Positions 8,335-17,010 of a stretch of DNA of 64,000 nt are shown here, one piece after another; the first letter of the stretch is position 1; each line of letters opens with the position of its first letter. The translations under genes and the position numbers were made by a program. The notes under the pieces were generated by a model. That model was not told where the DNA came from. It saw only the letters and a program-made list of their open reading frames with translations, and made no database searches. Where the stretch lies: NCBI RefSeq assembly GCF_016482685.1, contig NZ_JACYHF010000002.1, positions 525,008-589,007 on the forward strand. Reading direction: 5' to 3'. This DNA is from Streptomyces sp. DSM 110735 (GTDB lineage Bacteria; Actinomycetota; Actinomycetes; Streptomycetales; Streptomycetaceae).

Positions 8335-9729
8335 ATGTGTGACACATGCGATCACCGCGAGACCATTTCGGCGCTCGCGGGGAATCCCGCGGCACCGGTC
8401 GAGGTTCTGACCAGGCTGCTGTCCGAGGATGCCAAGGACGCCTGGAGCAGGCTTGCTTGGCGTGAGTTGCCGGAGGAGCTGGTGGACGCCGTCGTCGCGC
8501 ATCCCGACCGCAGACTGCGGGAGAGCTTCGCCGCGAGCCCCTCGATGACGCCGGAGCAACGCGCCCGGCTCGTGGACGACCCCGATCCCGGCGTCCGGCA
8601 CGCCCTCGCCTCGGGACCCCACTGGTTCCGCGTCACCGAGGAACCGCTGCCCCTGTCCGCCCAGCGGCGACTGCTCGCCGATCCGGACCCGGAGATCCGC
8701 CGCAGCGCCGCCTTCAGCCGTCAGACCGCTCCGAGCCTGATCGCCGCGCTGGCCGACCACCCGGAGGCGGAGCTTCGCCAGGCAGCCTGCGGCCAGTGGG
8801 CGCTGCTCGGCGAGGACACCCGAAGCCGACTGCTCGACGACGCGGACGCGACCGTACGCCGGGCAGCCATGATGGAAGCCTGCCGCGAGGACGCGGACTG
8901 TACGGACCTGCTGCTCGCCGCCGGACTCAGCTATGTCCCCAGGTGCGAGGTGATCCGGTACGGCGCCATGAGCGCGGCGACCGCCGAACGGCTCGCGGCG
9001 AGCGCGGAGGTGGAGGACCGGCGGGCGTTGGCGGCGAACCTCGGCATTCCCGTCGACGTCGTCAGGACGCTGGCGACCGACGAAGCGCACAGCGTCCGGC
9101 TGGAGGTGTCGGTACGCCCCGAACTCACGGAGACCGAACGCGCCGCCATCGACGTCACCATCGAGCCGTCCGACCGGCTCCGCCCCGTCGCATGGGTGCT
9201 CCGGTGCACCGATCCCGAGATCCTGCGCCGGTGCGCCACGTCGTCCCACACCTGGCTGCGCCGCAGCGCCGCGTGCGCCAAGCACCTGCCCGCCGACGCC
9301 GTCGAGCTGCTCTCCGGGGACGACGACCACCCCGTGCTGCTCCTGCTGTGCGAGAACCAGCCGACCGTCGACGGCGAGACGGTGCTCCAGACCTACCTGG
9401 ACTGCCAGGTCATCACCAAGGGCGCACTCCTGAACCACCCGAACTTCCCCCGCACGGGCAACGCCGCACGCTTCGCCGACGACCCCGACCCCGCCAGACG
9501 CCGCCTGGTGGGACTCGACCCCGAAGCCCCCGCCGACACCATGTCCCGCCTGCTCACCGACCCCGACAAGGGCGTGCGCTCCATGGCGTCCGCCCACCCC
9601 TCCCTCCCGGTGCACCTGATCCTCCAGAGCGTCCAGGACCCGGAGACCGCCCCCTACGCCCTCGGCAACCCGAGCCTCCCCGTGGACGCGATGCACCAGT
9701 ACCTGGACGACCTGGGCATCCCCCGCTGA
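8335..9729 (+). CDS. Leucine-rich-variant (LRV) repeat protein
   Basis: A 464-residue soluble protein made almost wholly of about 23-25-residue helical repeats of the type L-L-x-D-P-D-x-x-V-R-x-A-x-A, close to the leucine-rich variant (LRV)/HEAT-like class. The N-terminus is M-C-D-T-C-D-H, a CxxC pair; the founding LRV protein of Azotobacter carries an iron-sulfur cluster near its N-terminus, so metal binding is possible but not shown. ATG 8335 has GGGGAGGGG 5 bases upstream. Probably a protein-interaction scaffold; partner unknown. Confidence 0.75.
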   Translation: MCDTCDHRETISALAGNPAAPVEVLTRLLSEDAKDAWSRLAWRELPEELVDAVVAHPDRRLRESFAASPSMTPEQRARLVDDPDPGVRHALASGPHWFRVTEEPLPLSAQRRLLADPDPEIRRSAAFSRQTAPSLIAALADHPEAELRQAACGQWALLGEDTRSRLLDDADATVRRAAMMEACREDADCTDLLLAAGLSYVPRCEVIRYGAMSAATAERLAASAEVEDRRALAANLGIPVDVVRTLATDEAHSVRLEVSVRPELTETERAAIDVTIEPSDRLRPVAWVLRCTDPEILRRCATSSHTWLRRSAACAKHLPADAVELLSGDDDHPVLLLLCENQPTVDGETVLQTYLDCQVITKGALLNHPNFPRTGNAARFADDPDPARRRLVGLDPEAPADTMSRLLTDPDKGVRSMASAHPSLPVHLILQSVQDPETAPYALGNPSLPVDAMHQYLDDLGIPR

Positions 9730-9849
9730 GGCGACGGACCGCCGTCAGAGCCGTCAAAACGGAGCACCCGGCGAGCAACCCCCGCCCCTGTCCTGGATCG
9801 CCCCCGCGTCGCACACTGGAAGCAGGCCCAAGGAGTGGGGAGACTCCGG

Positions 9850-11436
9850 ATGAGCAGCGGTGTGCGGGATGCGGGGTGGTGGCTCGCGGGGCCCTGGCGG
9901 CGGTCCGGGGTTGCCGTGGTCGCGGGGGCGCTGCCCGTGCTGGCGTTTCCGGGGACCGCGTGGTGGTGGCTGGCGTACGGGGGGCTGGTGCCGTGGATCC
10001 TGCTGGCCAGGGTCGCGCCGAGTGCGCGCAGGGCGGCGTACGACGGATGGTGCGGCGGGTTCGGGTTTCTGCTCGCGGTGCACAACTGGCTGTTGCCGAG
10101 CCTGCATGTGTTCATCTTCCTGATCGCCGCGCTGCTCGGCGCGCTGTGGGCGCCGTGGGGATGGCTGGTGCGCAGGCTGCTGGGCGGGACGCCGTCGCCG
10201 GGGCGGTGCGCGGCGGCGATGGCCGTGCTGCCGTCGGCGTGGCTGGTGGTGGAGCTGGTCAGGTCCTGGCAGGGGCTCGGCGGTCCGTGGGGGATGCTCG
10301 GCGCGAGTCAGTGGGAGGTGGAGCCCGCGCTGCGGCTCGCGTCCGTGGGCGGGGTCTGGCTGCTGAGCTGGCTGGTGGTGGCGGTGAACGTGGCGGTCGC
10401 GGCGCTGATCGCGGTGCGCGCGGCCCGGCTGCCCGCCGCCGCCTCACTGCTGGCCACCGCCGCCGCGACCTCCGCCGCCTGGGCGTGGGCGCCGCGCCCC
10501 GCGACGGAGGACACGGCCAGGATCGCCGTCGTACAGCCCGGCGTCGTGGACGGTCCGCGCAGCGTGGACGACCGCTTCGACCGCGAGGAGCGGCTGACCC
10601 GGCGCCTGGCCGGGCAGGACGTGGACCTGGTGGTGTGGGGCGAGAGCAGCGTCGGGCACGATCTCGCCGCCCGCCCGGACCTCACCCGCCGACTGACCGC
10701 GCTGTCCCGGCTCACCGGCGCCGACGTGCTGGTGAACGTGGACGCCCGCCGCTCCGACCGCCCCGGCGTCTACAAAAGTTCGGTCCTGATCGGCCCGGAC
10801 GGTCTCACCGGCGAGCGGTACGACAAGATGCGGCTGGTCCCCTTCGGGGAGTACATACCGGCCCGTTCCCTGCTCGGCTGGGCCACCTCGGTGGGCAAGG
10901 CGGCGGGCGAGGACCGGCACCGGGGCACCGAGCAGGTCGTGATGGACGCCGGGCACGGGCTGCGGATCGGCCCGCTGGTGTGCTTCGAGACCGCGTTCCC
11001 GGACATGAGCCGCCACCTCGCGGACGACGGCGCGGGCGTGTTGCTCGGCCAGTCCTCCACCTCCACCTTCCAGGGAAGCTGGGCGCCCGAGCAGCACGCC
11101 TCGCTGGCCGCCCTGCGCGCCGCCGAGACCGGCCGCCCGATGGTGCACGCCACGCTGACCGGCGTGAGCGCCGTCTACGGCCCGGACGGGCAGCGCGTCG
11201 GACCCTGGCTCGGCACGCGCGCGGACACCGCCCGCGTCTACGACGTCCCGCTCGCCCACGGCGTCACCCCGTACGTCCGCCACGGCGACTGGGCGGTGCG
11301 CGGCGCGCTCCTGGTGCTGGCCTCGCTGGGCGCGGTGGAGGGCGTACGGGCGCTCAGACCGCGCCGGACGGGTCCTGAACCGCTCGTACGACCCGCTCGC
11401 ACAGCTCGTGGGTGGCCAGCGCGTCCCGGGCGCTGA
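9850..11436 (+). CDS. lnt: Apolipoprotein N-acyltransferase
   Basis: A 528-residue inner-membrane enzyme that N-acylates the lipid-modified Cys of lipoproteins. The first 215 residues hold about six transmembrane segments; the rest is a nitrilase-like domain with the triad Glu265 (V-V-W-G-E-S), Lys326 (Y-D-K-M-R-L-V-P-F-G-E-Y) and Cys378 (V-C-F-E-T). All catalytic residues are present. ATG 9850 has GTGGGGAG 7 bases upstream and is preferred over GTG 9835. The last 83 bases overlap the 3' end of the convergent oxidoreductase gene. Streptomyces often carry more than one Lnt-like gene; this could be either paralogue. Confidence 0.9.
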   Translation: MSSGVRDAGWWLAGPWRRSGVAVVAGALPVLAFPGTAWWWLAYGGLVPWILLARVAPSARRAAYDGWCGGFGFLLAVHNWLLPSLHVFIFLIAALLGALWAPWGWLVRRLLGGTPSPGRCAAAMAVLPSAWLVVELVRSWQGLGGPWGMLGASQWEVEPALRLASVGGVWLLSWLVVAVNVAVAALIAVRAARLPAAASLLATAAATSAAWAWAPRPATEDTARIAVVQPGVVDGPRSVDDRFDREERLTRRLAGQDVDLVVWGESSVGHDLAARPDLTRRLTALSRLTGADVLVNVDARRSDRPGVYKSSVLIGPDGLTGERYDKMRLVPFGEYIPARSLLGWATSVGKAAGEDRHRGTEQVVMDAGHGLRIGPLVCFETAFPDMSRHLADDGAGVLLGQSSTSTFQGSWAPEQHASLAALRAAETGRPMVHATLTGVSAVYGPDGQRVGPWLGTRADTARVYDVPLAHGVTPYVRHGDWAVRGALLVLASLGAVEGVRALRPRRTGPEPLVRPARTARGWPARPGR

Positions 11437-12265
11437 GCAATTCGCCCGCGCGGACGGCGTCGAGGAAGGTCAGCACCGCCTGCTCGATGCCGCGCTGCCG
11501 GGACACCGGCACCCAGTCGCCGCGCCGCCGCAGGGTCGGCTGGCCCTTGTGGTCGATGACCTCGGCGAGGTTGACGACCTGGCGCTTGGTGTCCTGCCCG
11601 GAGACCTCCAGGATCTCCTCGGCGGAGCCGCTGAGCCGGTTCATGACGCCGAGCGCGGTGAAGCCGTCCCCGGCGAGCTGGAGCACGACGTGGTGCAGCA
11701 GCCCGTCCACAAAGCGGGAGCGCACGGTGACGTCGTCGACCGGACCCGGCACCAGGAAGCGCAGGGTGTCGATGACGTGGATGAAGTCGTCCAGGACCAT
11801 CGAGCGGGGTTCCTCGGGCAGCCCGACCCGGTTCTTCTGGAGAATGATCAGCTCGCGCGGGTGCTCCAGGCACTGCGCGTACGCGGGGGCGTAGCGGCGG
11901 TTGAAGCCGACGAACAGCGGGACGCCCCGCTCCTCCGCGAGCGCCACCAGCCTTTCGGCGTCGGCGAGTTCGTAGGCGAGCGGCTTGTCCACGTAGGTGG
12001 GGACGCCCGCGTCGAGGAGCCGGGTGACGATCTCGGGGTGGACGGCGGTGGGCGCGTGCACGAAGGCGGCGTCGAGACCCGCGTCCAGGAGGGAGTCGAG
12101 GCTCTCGTGCCGCCGCTCCCCGGGCAGGTGCAGCGAGTCCGCAACCGCCGTCAGGGTGGCGGGGGTGCGGGTCTGGAGGTGGAGGTCGACCCCGGGCAGT
12201 GTGCCGAGCACGGGCAGGTACGCCTTCCGCGCGATGTCCCCGAGTCCGATGCAGCCGACCTTCAC
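11354..12265 (-). CDS. Gfo/Idh/MocA family oxidoreductase
   Basis: A 303-residue NAD(P)-dependent oxidoreductase. The dinucleotide motif G-L-G-D-I-A is at 7-12 and the family motif D-K-P-L-A at 93-97 carries the usual catalytic Lys. These enzymes act on sugars, inositols or related polyols; the substrate is not evident. GTG 12265 has AGGAG 5 bases upstream, which decides the start. It lies 8 bases after the stop of the FAD monooxygenase, so the two form an operon. Its 3' end overlaps lnt tail to tail. Confidence 0.85.
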   Translation of the reverse strand: MKVGCIGLGDIARKAYLPVLGTLPGVDLHLQTRTPATLTAVADSLHLPGERRHESLDSLLDAGLDAAFVHAPTAVHPEIVTRLLDAGVPTYVDKPLAYELADAERLVALAEERGVPLFVGFNRRYAPAYAQCLEHPRELIILQKNRVGLPEEPRSMVLDDFIHVIDTLRFLVPGPVDDVTVRSRFVDGLLHHVVLQLAGDGFTALGVMNRLSGSAEEILEVSGQDTKRQVVNLAEVIDHKGQPTLRRRGDWVPVSRQRGIEQAVLTFLDAVRAGELLSARDALATHELCERVVRAVQDPSGAV

Positions 12266-12273
12266 ATGCTCTC

Positions 12274-13452
12274 CTAGTGGCGGTACTCCGTGTGTTCCTC
12301 TGCGGAAGGATACGGCGGTCGCCAGCTCGCGACGGCGTCGAAGCCGCGCAGCAGCAGAGCCGGGACGGCCTTGGAGGCGGCGGCGATCAGGTTGTCGCGC
12401 AGGACGCAGACGACACGCCCGTCGGCCAGGTTCAGCCGCGCCGCCTGGACGGACCGGCGGGCGATGCCGGTGGTGCGCGGGAGCCGGTCGGCGGTGTAGG
12501 CGGCCAGGTCGGGGGCGCGGTGGGCGAGGACCACGGCGTCCTCGATGGCCTGGTTGGCACCCTGGCCGAGCATGGGCGGCATGGCGTGCGCGGCATCGCC
12601 GAGGAGCGCGGTGCGACCGAGGTGGTACGCGGGCAGGGGGCGCGCGAGGTGGTACACGTCGTGCCGGAGCACGTCCTCGGGGCGGGCGGCGGCGAGCACG
12701 TCGGGGACCGGGTGATGCCAGGTGCCGAACTGCCGTCGCAGTTCGCCGAGTTCGTCGTCCGGGGCGTGCTGTCCGGGCGGGGCGGCGGTGGCGGCGTAGG
12801 CATAGACCCGGCCGTCCTTGAGCGGGTGCGTGCCCCAGAGGCGTCCCCTGCCCCAGGTCTCGTGGGAGGCGAACTCCGCGCCGGGCAACGGGATCAGCAG
12901 GCGCCAGGTGGTGAAGCCGGTGTACTCGGCACCGGGGTGTGCGGGGAACAGGGCGTGCCGGACACGGGAGTTGACGCCGTCGGCGCCGACGACCAGCTCG
13001 GCTTCCCACTCCTCCTCGCCCACGGCCACTCGGGCGGGCGTCTTGCCGTCCCCGGGGTCAACCAGGTGCGCGGGGGCGGCTGTTCGGACGGCGCCGGACG
13101 GCAGCAGCGCGGCCAGGCGGTCGACCAGCGTCGCGCGCGGCAGCAGGACCAGCGGACCGCCGAAGCGGGCGGCCATCGCCTCCGCGTCGGACCGGGACAG
13201 CCAGCGACCGCTCGGCGCGCGCAGCCCGCCGTCGCCCTGCCAGGCGGCCAGGTCGCGGATCTCGTCCCCGACGCCGAGCACGTCGAGGGCGCGCAGCCCG
13301 TTGGGCGCGAGCGAGAGGGCGGCGCCGACCGGCTCCAGCGAGGGGGCGCGCTCCAGGACGGTGACCTCCCAGCCGCGCCGGTGCAGGGCGGCAGCGGCGG
13401 CGAGCCCACCGATTCCGCCGCCGACGACCACTGCGCGCGTGCGTTCCGCCAT
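12274..13452 (-). CDS. FAD-dependent monooxygenase (aromatic hydroxylase type)
   Basis: A 392-residue flavoprotein of the p-hydroxybenzoate hydroxylase fold. Motifs: G-G-G-I-G-G at 11-16 (FAD ADP part), G-A-D-G-V-N-S-R-V-R at 156-165 (the DG motif) and G-D-A-A-H-A-M-P-P at 285-293 (FAD ribityl part). It uses NAD(P)H and O2 to hydroxylate a small, often aromatic or antibiotic substrate. ATG 13452 has GGAGGAG 4-5 bases upstream. It is divergent from a TetR gene across two shared palindromes, and followed in the same operon by the Gfo/Idh gene. Likely induced when its TetR binds a ligand. Confidence 0.88.
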   Translation of the reverse strand: MAERTRAVVVGGGIGGLAAAAALHRRGWEVTVLERAPSLEPVGAALSLAPNGLRALDVLGVGDEIRDLAAWQGDGGLRAPSGRWLSRSDAEAMAARFGGPLVLLPRATLVDRLAALLPSGAVRTAAPAHLVDPGDGKTPARVAVGEEEWEAELVVGADGVNSRVRHALFPAHPGAEYTGFTTWRLLIPLPGAEFASHETWGRGRLWGTHPLKDGRVYAYAATAAPPGQHAPDDELGELRRQFGTWHHPVPDVLAAARPEDVLRHDVYHLARPLPAYHLGRTALLGDAAHAMPPMLGQGANQAIEDAVVLAHRAPDLAAYTADRLPRTTGIARRSVQAARLNLADGRVVCVLRDNLIAAASKAVPALLLRGFDAVASWRPPYPSAEEHTEYRH

Positions 13453-13478
13453 GACTCCTCCGGTTCACCACACCTGCG

Positions 13479-13492
13479 ACTACACCTGTAGT
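13479..13492. promoter_or_regulatory. Operator 1 for the TetR regulator
   Basis: ACTACACCTGTAGT is a palindrome with perfect 6-base arms and a 2-base centre. It lies upstream of the monooxygenase start and is nearly identical to operator 2. Confidence 0.65.
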
Positions 13493-13506
13493 GCACGATC
13501 GACCTT

Positions 13507-13520
13507 ACTACATCCGTAGT
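13507..13520. promoter_or_regulatory. Operator 2 for the TetR regulator
   Basis: ACTACATCCGTAGT repeats operator 1 with the same half-site, 28 bases away centre to centre. The symmetry extends one base on each side (13506 T and 13521 A). Two matched sites between a TetR gene and its divergent target are the classic arrangement for autoregulation plus target repression. Confidence 0.65.
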
Positions 13521-13552
13521 AGCGCGTCCGTAGGAGCACGGTGGGGCGCGGG

Positions 13553-13558
13553 TAGGGT
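13553..13558 (+). promoter_or_regulatory. -10 box (TAGGGT) of the TetR gene
   Basis: TAGGGT lies 7 bases before ATG 13566, again a leaderless arrangement; it supports this start codon. Confidence 0.5.
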
Positions 13559-13565
13559 CGACGCC

Positions 13566-14150
13566 ATGCCCGTGAGCACCCCGAACCGCGCCGCCCTGGT
13601 CGCCGACACCGCCATCGCCCTGCTCGCCGAGCGCGGGATGCGCGGGCTGACCCACCGGGCCGTGGACGAGGCGGCCGGGCTGCCGCAGGGCTCGACCTCG
13701 AACGTGGCGCGCACCCGGCAGGCACTCCTGGAACTCGCCGTACGACGGCACGCCGAGCGCGAGGCGGGGGTGCTGGCGGAGGGCGAGACGCCGGACCCCT
13801 CCGGCGGGGCGGAGTCCCTGGCCGACGGTCTCGCACTGGCGGTCCACCGCCTGCTCACCGAGGGCCGGACCCTGCTGGTCGCCCGCTACGAACTCGCCCT
13901 GGAAGCCACCCGGCGCCCCGAGCTGCGCGCCTTCTACGACGCGACGGGCGCCGTGTTCAAGGACCAACTGGCCGCACTGCTCACCGCCGCGGGCTCACCC
14001 GACCCGACCCGGCACGTACTGTCGCTGCTGGCCTGGATGGACGGTCTGATGTTCGCGTGCACGGCGGGTTCGTTCAGCCGTGAGGTGCCGGGGCTTGAGG
14101 AAGTCCGGGCGGATCTGCGGGAGTTGCTGGCGGGGATGCTGCGCGGCTGA
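13566..14150 (+). CDS. TetR family transcriptional regulator
   Basis: A 194-residue regulator. The N-terminal helix-turn-helix (about residues 8-54, with G-M-R-G-L-T-H-R-A-V-D-E-A-A-G-L and G-S-T-S-N) is typical of TetR proteins. The rest is a helical ligand-binding domain. ATG 13566 is chosen because a -10 box ends 7 bases upstream. It is divergent from the FAD monooxygenase, with the two matching palindromes between them, so it most likely represses both itself and the monooxygenase/oxidoreductase operon. Ligand unknown. Confidence 0.88.
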   Translation: MPVSTPNRAALVADTAIALLAERGMRGLTHRAVDEAAGLPQGSTSNVARTRQALLELAVRRHAEREAGVLAEGETPDPSGGAESLADGLALAVHRLLTEGRTLLVARYELALEATRRPELRAFYDATGAVFKDQLAALLTAAGSPDPTRHVLSLLAWMDGLMFACTAGSFSREVPGLEEVRADLRELLAGMLRG

Positions 14151-14214
14151 GATCCGGGTGAGGACCGCGGAAATTGCCTGTCGCCGTCGTGGCCCGGCTG
14201 CGAGGATGCCGATC

Positions 14215-14766
14215 ATGACTGCCGCAAGCCAGGTCCCCGCCGAGACCCCCGCTCCCGACGACCGTCCCTCCCCCGCCCTGGACGCCGGTGAACGCGCCAT
14301 GCTGGAGGGCTGGCTCGACTACCACCGCCGCACCCTCGCCTGGAAGTGCGAGGACCTGACCGACGAACAGCTCCGCACCGCTTCCGTGCCGCCGTCCGAC
14401 CTGTCGCTGATGGGCCTGGTACGGCACATGACCGACGTCGAGCGCGCCTGGTTCCGCAAGGTGCTGGCCGCCGACGACCAGGGGTGGATCTACTGGACCG
14501 ACGAGGACCCGGACGGCGACCTCCACCTCACCGAGGCGGACACCTGGAAGGACGCGTACGCCGTCTGGCAGACCGAGATCGAGACCGCCCGGACCAACGC
14601 CGCCCGCTTCGAGCTGGACGACCTCTCGATCGGCAGGCGCCGCCCCCACGACGAGCGGCGCTACAGCCTCCGCTGGATCTACACCCACATGATCGAGGAG
14701 TACGCCCGCCACAACGGCCACGCCGACCTGCTGCGCGAACGGATCGACGGCCGCACCGGCGAGTGA
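14215..14766 (+). CDS. DinB-like (DUF664) protein, possible mycothiol-dependent enzyme
   Basis: A 183-residue four-helix-bundle protein of the DinB/DUF664 type. Metal-ligand positions are visible as H in M-G-L-V-R-H-M-T-D-V-E and the later W-I-Y-T-H-M-I-E-E-Y-A-R-H-N-G-H. In actinobacteria many such proteins use mycothiol, but this member is not characterised. ATG 14215 has GAGGA 8 bases upstream. It follows the TetR gene by 64 bases on the same strand but may have its own promoter. Confidence 0.75.
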   Translation: MTAASQVPAETPAPDDRPSPALDAGERAMLEGWLDYHRRTLAWKCEDLTDEQLRTASVPPSDLSLMGLVRHMTDVERAWFRKVLAADDQGWIYWTDEDPDGDLHLTEADTWKDAYAVWQTEIETARTNAARFELDDLSIGRRRPHDERRYSLRWIYTHMIEEYARHNGHADLLRERIDGRTGE

Positions 14767-14833
14767 GCGTCAGCCTCGGTACGCCCGCGTCCTCCCTGCG
14801 GGCGACGGGATCACTCCTGCGAGTGGACCACCC

Positions 14834-15292
14834 GTGCGTAGCTGGTGCCAAGGCGGCGGCGCGGCCAGCAGAGTTGCCCGAGTGCACCGACCGACGACCA
14901 CCGCAGCGCTCTGGGTCACCGTGGCCGTCTCGGCCCTCACCGGCTGCGTGACCGTACATGCCCCGGCCCCCGTCGCCCCCCGCCCGGCGACGGGCACGGC
15001 GACCCCCCGCCCGGTACAGGCGCCCGCCCGCGAAGCCCTGGCCCGCATGGGCCCACCCCCGGACGACGCGAAGCACCCGACCACCTCCCCCCGACCGTCC
15101 CCTCCCCCACCGGCACCCCCCACCACACACCCCACCCCCACCGCCCCCCGCAACCCCCTCCGCCCGACCCCCGCCCCCCGCTCCCGCCCCACCCTCAAAG
15201 CCCCGGACATCTGCGCACTCGGCCGCAAGTACGGCGGCTGGCGCAGGGACAGCCCGGCATCGGTGATCTGCGGGAGGGCGTACAGGCGCTGA
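14834..15292 (+). CDS. Small Pro-rich lipoprotein
   Basis: A 152-residue protein with a basic N-terminus, a hydrophobic stretch at 22-36 and a lipobox L-T-G-C (Cys38), so it is probably lipid-anchored outside the membrane. Residues 45-120 are very rich in Pro, Thr and Arg. The conserved-looking C-terminus, about 30 residues, has two cysteines and the pattern I-C-A-L-G-R-K-Y-G-G-W. Start GTG 14834 is provisional, as no strong ribosome site is visible; GTGs within the first 28 codons are alternatives. Function unknown. Confidence 0.55.
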   Translation: MRSWCQGGGAASRVARVHRPTTTAALWVTVAVSALTGCVTVHAPAPVAPRPATGTATPRPVQAPAREALARMGPPPDDAKHPTTSPRPSPPPPAPPTTHPTPTAPRNPLRPTPAPRSRPTLKAPDICALGRKYGGWRRDSPASVICGRAYRR

Positions 15293-15593
15293 GGGGGCGG
15301 GGGCGGGTGCCGCTCGCGCGATACCGGGCGTGGGTCGGGCGCCCCGGCTGGGCAGCGGTGTCCCCCGACGGGTCGCCCGAGGGGCATCGCCCCACCGGCA
15401 CGAGCCGCTTGCTCCACCGGGCGTGAGACCCGCCGCCCCACCGGGCAGGCGGCACGCCCGCCTCAACCAAGCCTGGGACAAGCCGTCGCTGCGACGGAGT
15501 CGCCTCACCTCGCCGGGGCGGGCTCTCCCTCGACCGGCCGGGGTCGCCCGGTGGGCCGGCGCCCCGCTCGTCCACCCCGCCCGGTCGCGTCCC
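15293..15593. other. Gap without a recognisable gene
   Basis: This 301-base G+C-rich stretch separates the lipoprotein from the convergent TPR-like gene. I see no supported reading frame, RNA or strong hairpin in it. Confidence 0.4.
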
Positions 15594-16082
15594 CTACCCC
15601 ACCGGCCGCTGTCGCGGTGGCCCGTACCCCTCCCCGTCCCCCAGCCGCAGCTCCAGGCGCGTGATCGCCGCGCGGACTCCCGCGCCGTAGCCGTCGTCCG
15701 CCAGGGAGTCGGCGGCGTGGCGGGCTCGGTGGAGGTGGGTGCGGGCGGCGTCGGAGTGGCCGAGTTTGAGGTAGTCGGCGGCGAGGTTGAGGTGGAGGGA
15801 GGGGTAGAAGCCGCGGACGGGTGAGGGATCGGTCAGTTCCTGGGCGGCCGACAGCGCCCGGAGGTCCCAGGCGAGTTCGACGTCGGGGTCGTCCTGGGTG
15901 TCGGCGAGGTAGTGGGCGAGGGTGCAGCGGTGGAGCGGGTCGCCGGTCTCGGCCGTCTCGGCCCACAGCTCCAGGAGCCGCCGCTGAGCCTCCTCGCGGT
16001 CGCCGCCGTGGTGCAGCATCACGACCTGCCCGATCCGGGTGAGCAGGGCATCCGGCGCCGTCTGCTCCTGCCGCTCCGCCAC
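15594..16082 (-). CDS. TPR-like helical protein
   Basis: A 162-residue, mostly helical protein. Segments such as R-R-L-L-E-L-W-A-E-T and H-L-N-L-A-A-D-Y-L-K-L-G-H-S-D-A-A-R resemble tetratricopeptide repeats, at least two copies (about residues 24-60 and 95-130). Such proteins usually bind other proteins. The start at 16082 is an ATG-type codon but lacks a strong ribosome site, so it is provisional. It lies downstream of ung on the same strand with 148 bases between. Function unknown. Confidence 0.6.
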   Translation of the reverse strand: MAERQEQTAPDALLTRIGQVVMLHHGGDREEAQRRLLELWAETAETGDPLHRCTLAHYLADTQDDPDVELAWDLRALSAAQELTDPSPVRGFYPSLHLNLAADYLKLGHSDAARTHLHRARHAADSLADDGYGAGVRAAITRLELRLGDGEGYGPPRQRPVG

Positions 16083-16230
16083 CGCGCCCTCCGAGCCGTC
16101 ACCGCCGGACCGCTGTCCGGCCCGCCTGCCCCGACGCTAGCCGCAGCCGGTGGAGATGCCGGGCAGGCGGCCCCGTACACCGGGGTGACACACCCGAACC
16201 GGCACCCCCGCGAGCCCCCTACAGGCGTCC

Positions 16231-16917
16231 TCAGACCGCCAGGTTCCGAATCCGCCAGTCGATCGCCTCGTGCCCCTGCTGCTCGATCGCCTCGTTGATC
16301 TGGGTGAACGGACGGGAGCCGAAGAACCGCTTCGCCGACAGCGGCGAGGGGTGCGCGCCCTTGACCACGACATGGCGGGTCTCGTCGATCAGGGGAAGCT
16401 TCTTCTGCGCGTAGTTGCCCCACAGCACGAAGACCGCCGGGTCGGGACGGGCGTCGACGGCGCGGATCACCGCGTCGGTGAACTTCTCCCAGCCCTTGCC
16501 CTTGTGCGAGTTGGCCTCGCCCGCGCGCACGGTCAGCACCGCGTTCAGCAGCAGGACGCCCTGCTCGGCCCAGGGCATCAGATAGCCGTTGTCCGGGACC
16601 GGCAGGTCCAGCTCCTCGCGCATCTCCTTGTAGATGTTCCGCAGCGAGGGCGGCGTCTTCACACCGGGACGCACCGAGAAGCACAGCCCGTGCCCCTGGC
16701 CCTCGCCGTGGTACGGGTCCTGGCCGAGGACGAGGACCTTGACCTTGTCGTACGGCGTCGCCGCGAGCGCCGCGAAGACCTCCTCGCGCGGGGGGTAGAC
16801 AGGGCCCTTCGCCCGCTCCTCCTCGACGAACTCGGTCAGCTCCTTGAAGTAGGGCTTCTCCAGTTCGTCGCCCAGAACCCCGCGCCAGGACTCGGGCAGC
16901 ATGGCGATGTCGGTCAC
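16231..16917 (-). CDS. ung: Uracil-DNA glycosylase
   Basis: A 228-residue family 1 uracil-DNA glycosylase, which removes uracil from DNA at the start of base-excision repair. Motif A G-Q-D-P-Y-H is at 65-70 (catalytic Asp67) and motif B H-P-S-P-L-S at 189-194 (His189). Length is normal. GTG 16917 fits the family start V-T-D-I and has GAGGACG about 7 bases upstream; the in-frame start at 16953 would add 12 unlike residues. Confidence 0.95.
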   Translation of the reverse strand: MTDIAMLPESWRGVLGDELEKPYFKELTEFVEEERAKGPVYPPREEVFAALAATPYDKVKVLVLGQDPYHGEGQGHGLCFSVRPGVKTPPSLRNIYKEMREELDLPVPDNGYLMPWAEQGVLLLNAVLTVRAGEANSHKGKGWEKFTDAVIRAVDARPDPAVFVLWGNYAQKKLPLIDETRHVVVKGAHPSPLSAKRFFGSRPFTQINEAIEQQGHEAIDWRIRNLAV

Positions 16918-17010
16918 GTCAACGTCCTCACGATGTGCGGTCACTTCCAGCACTCAGAACCTACAGGCGACCGCTGACAACGGGCACGCGAGGATGCCGT
17001 ACACCCCCGC

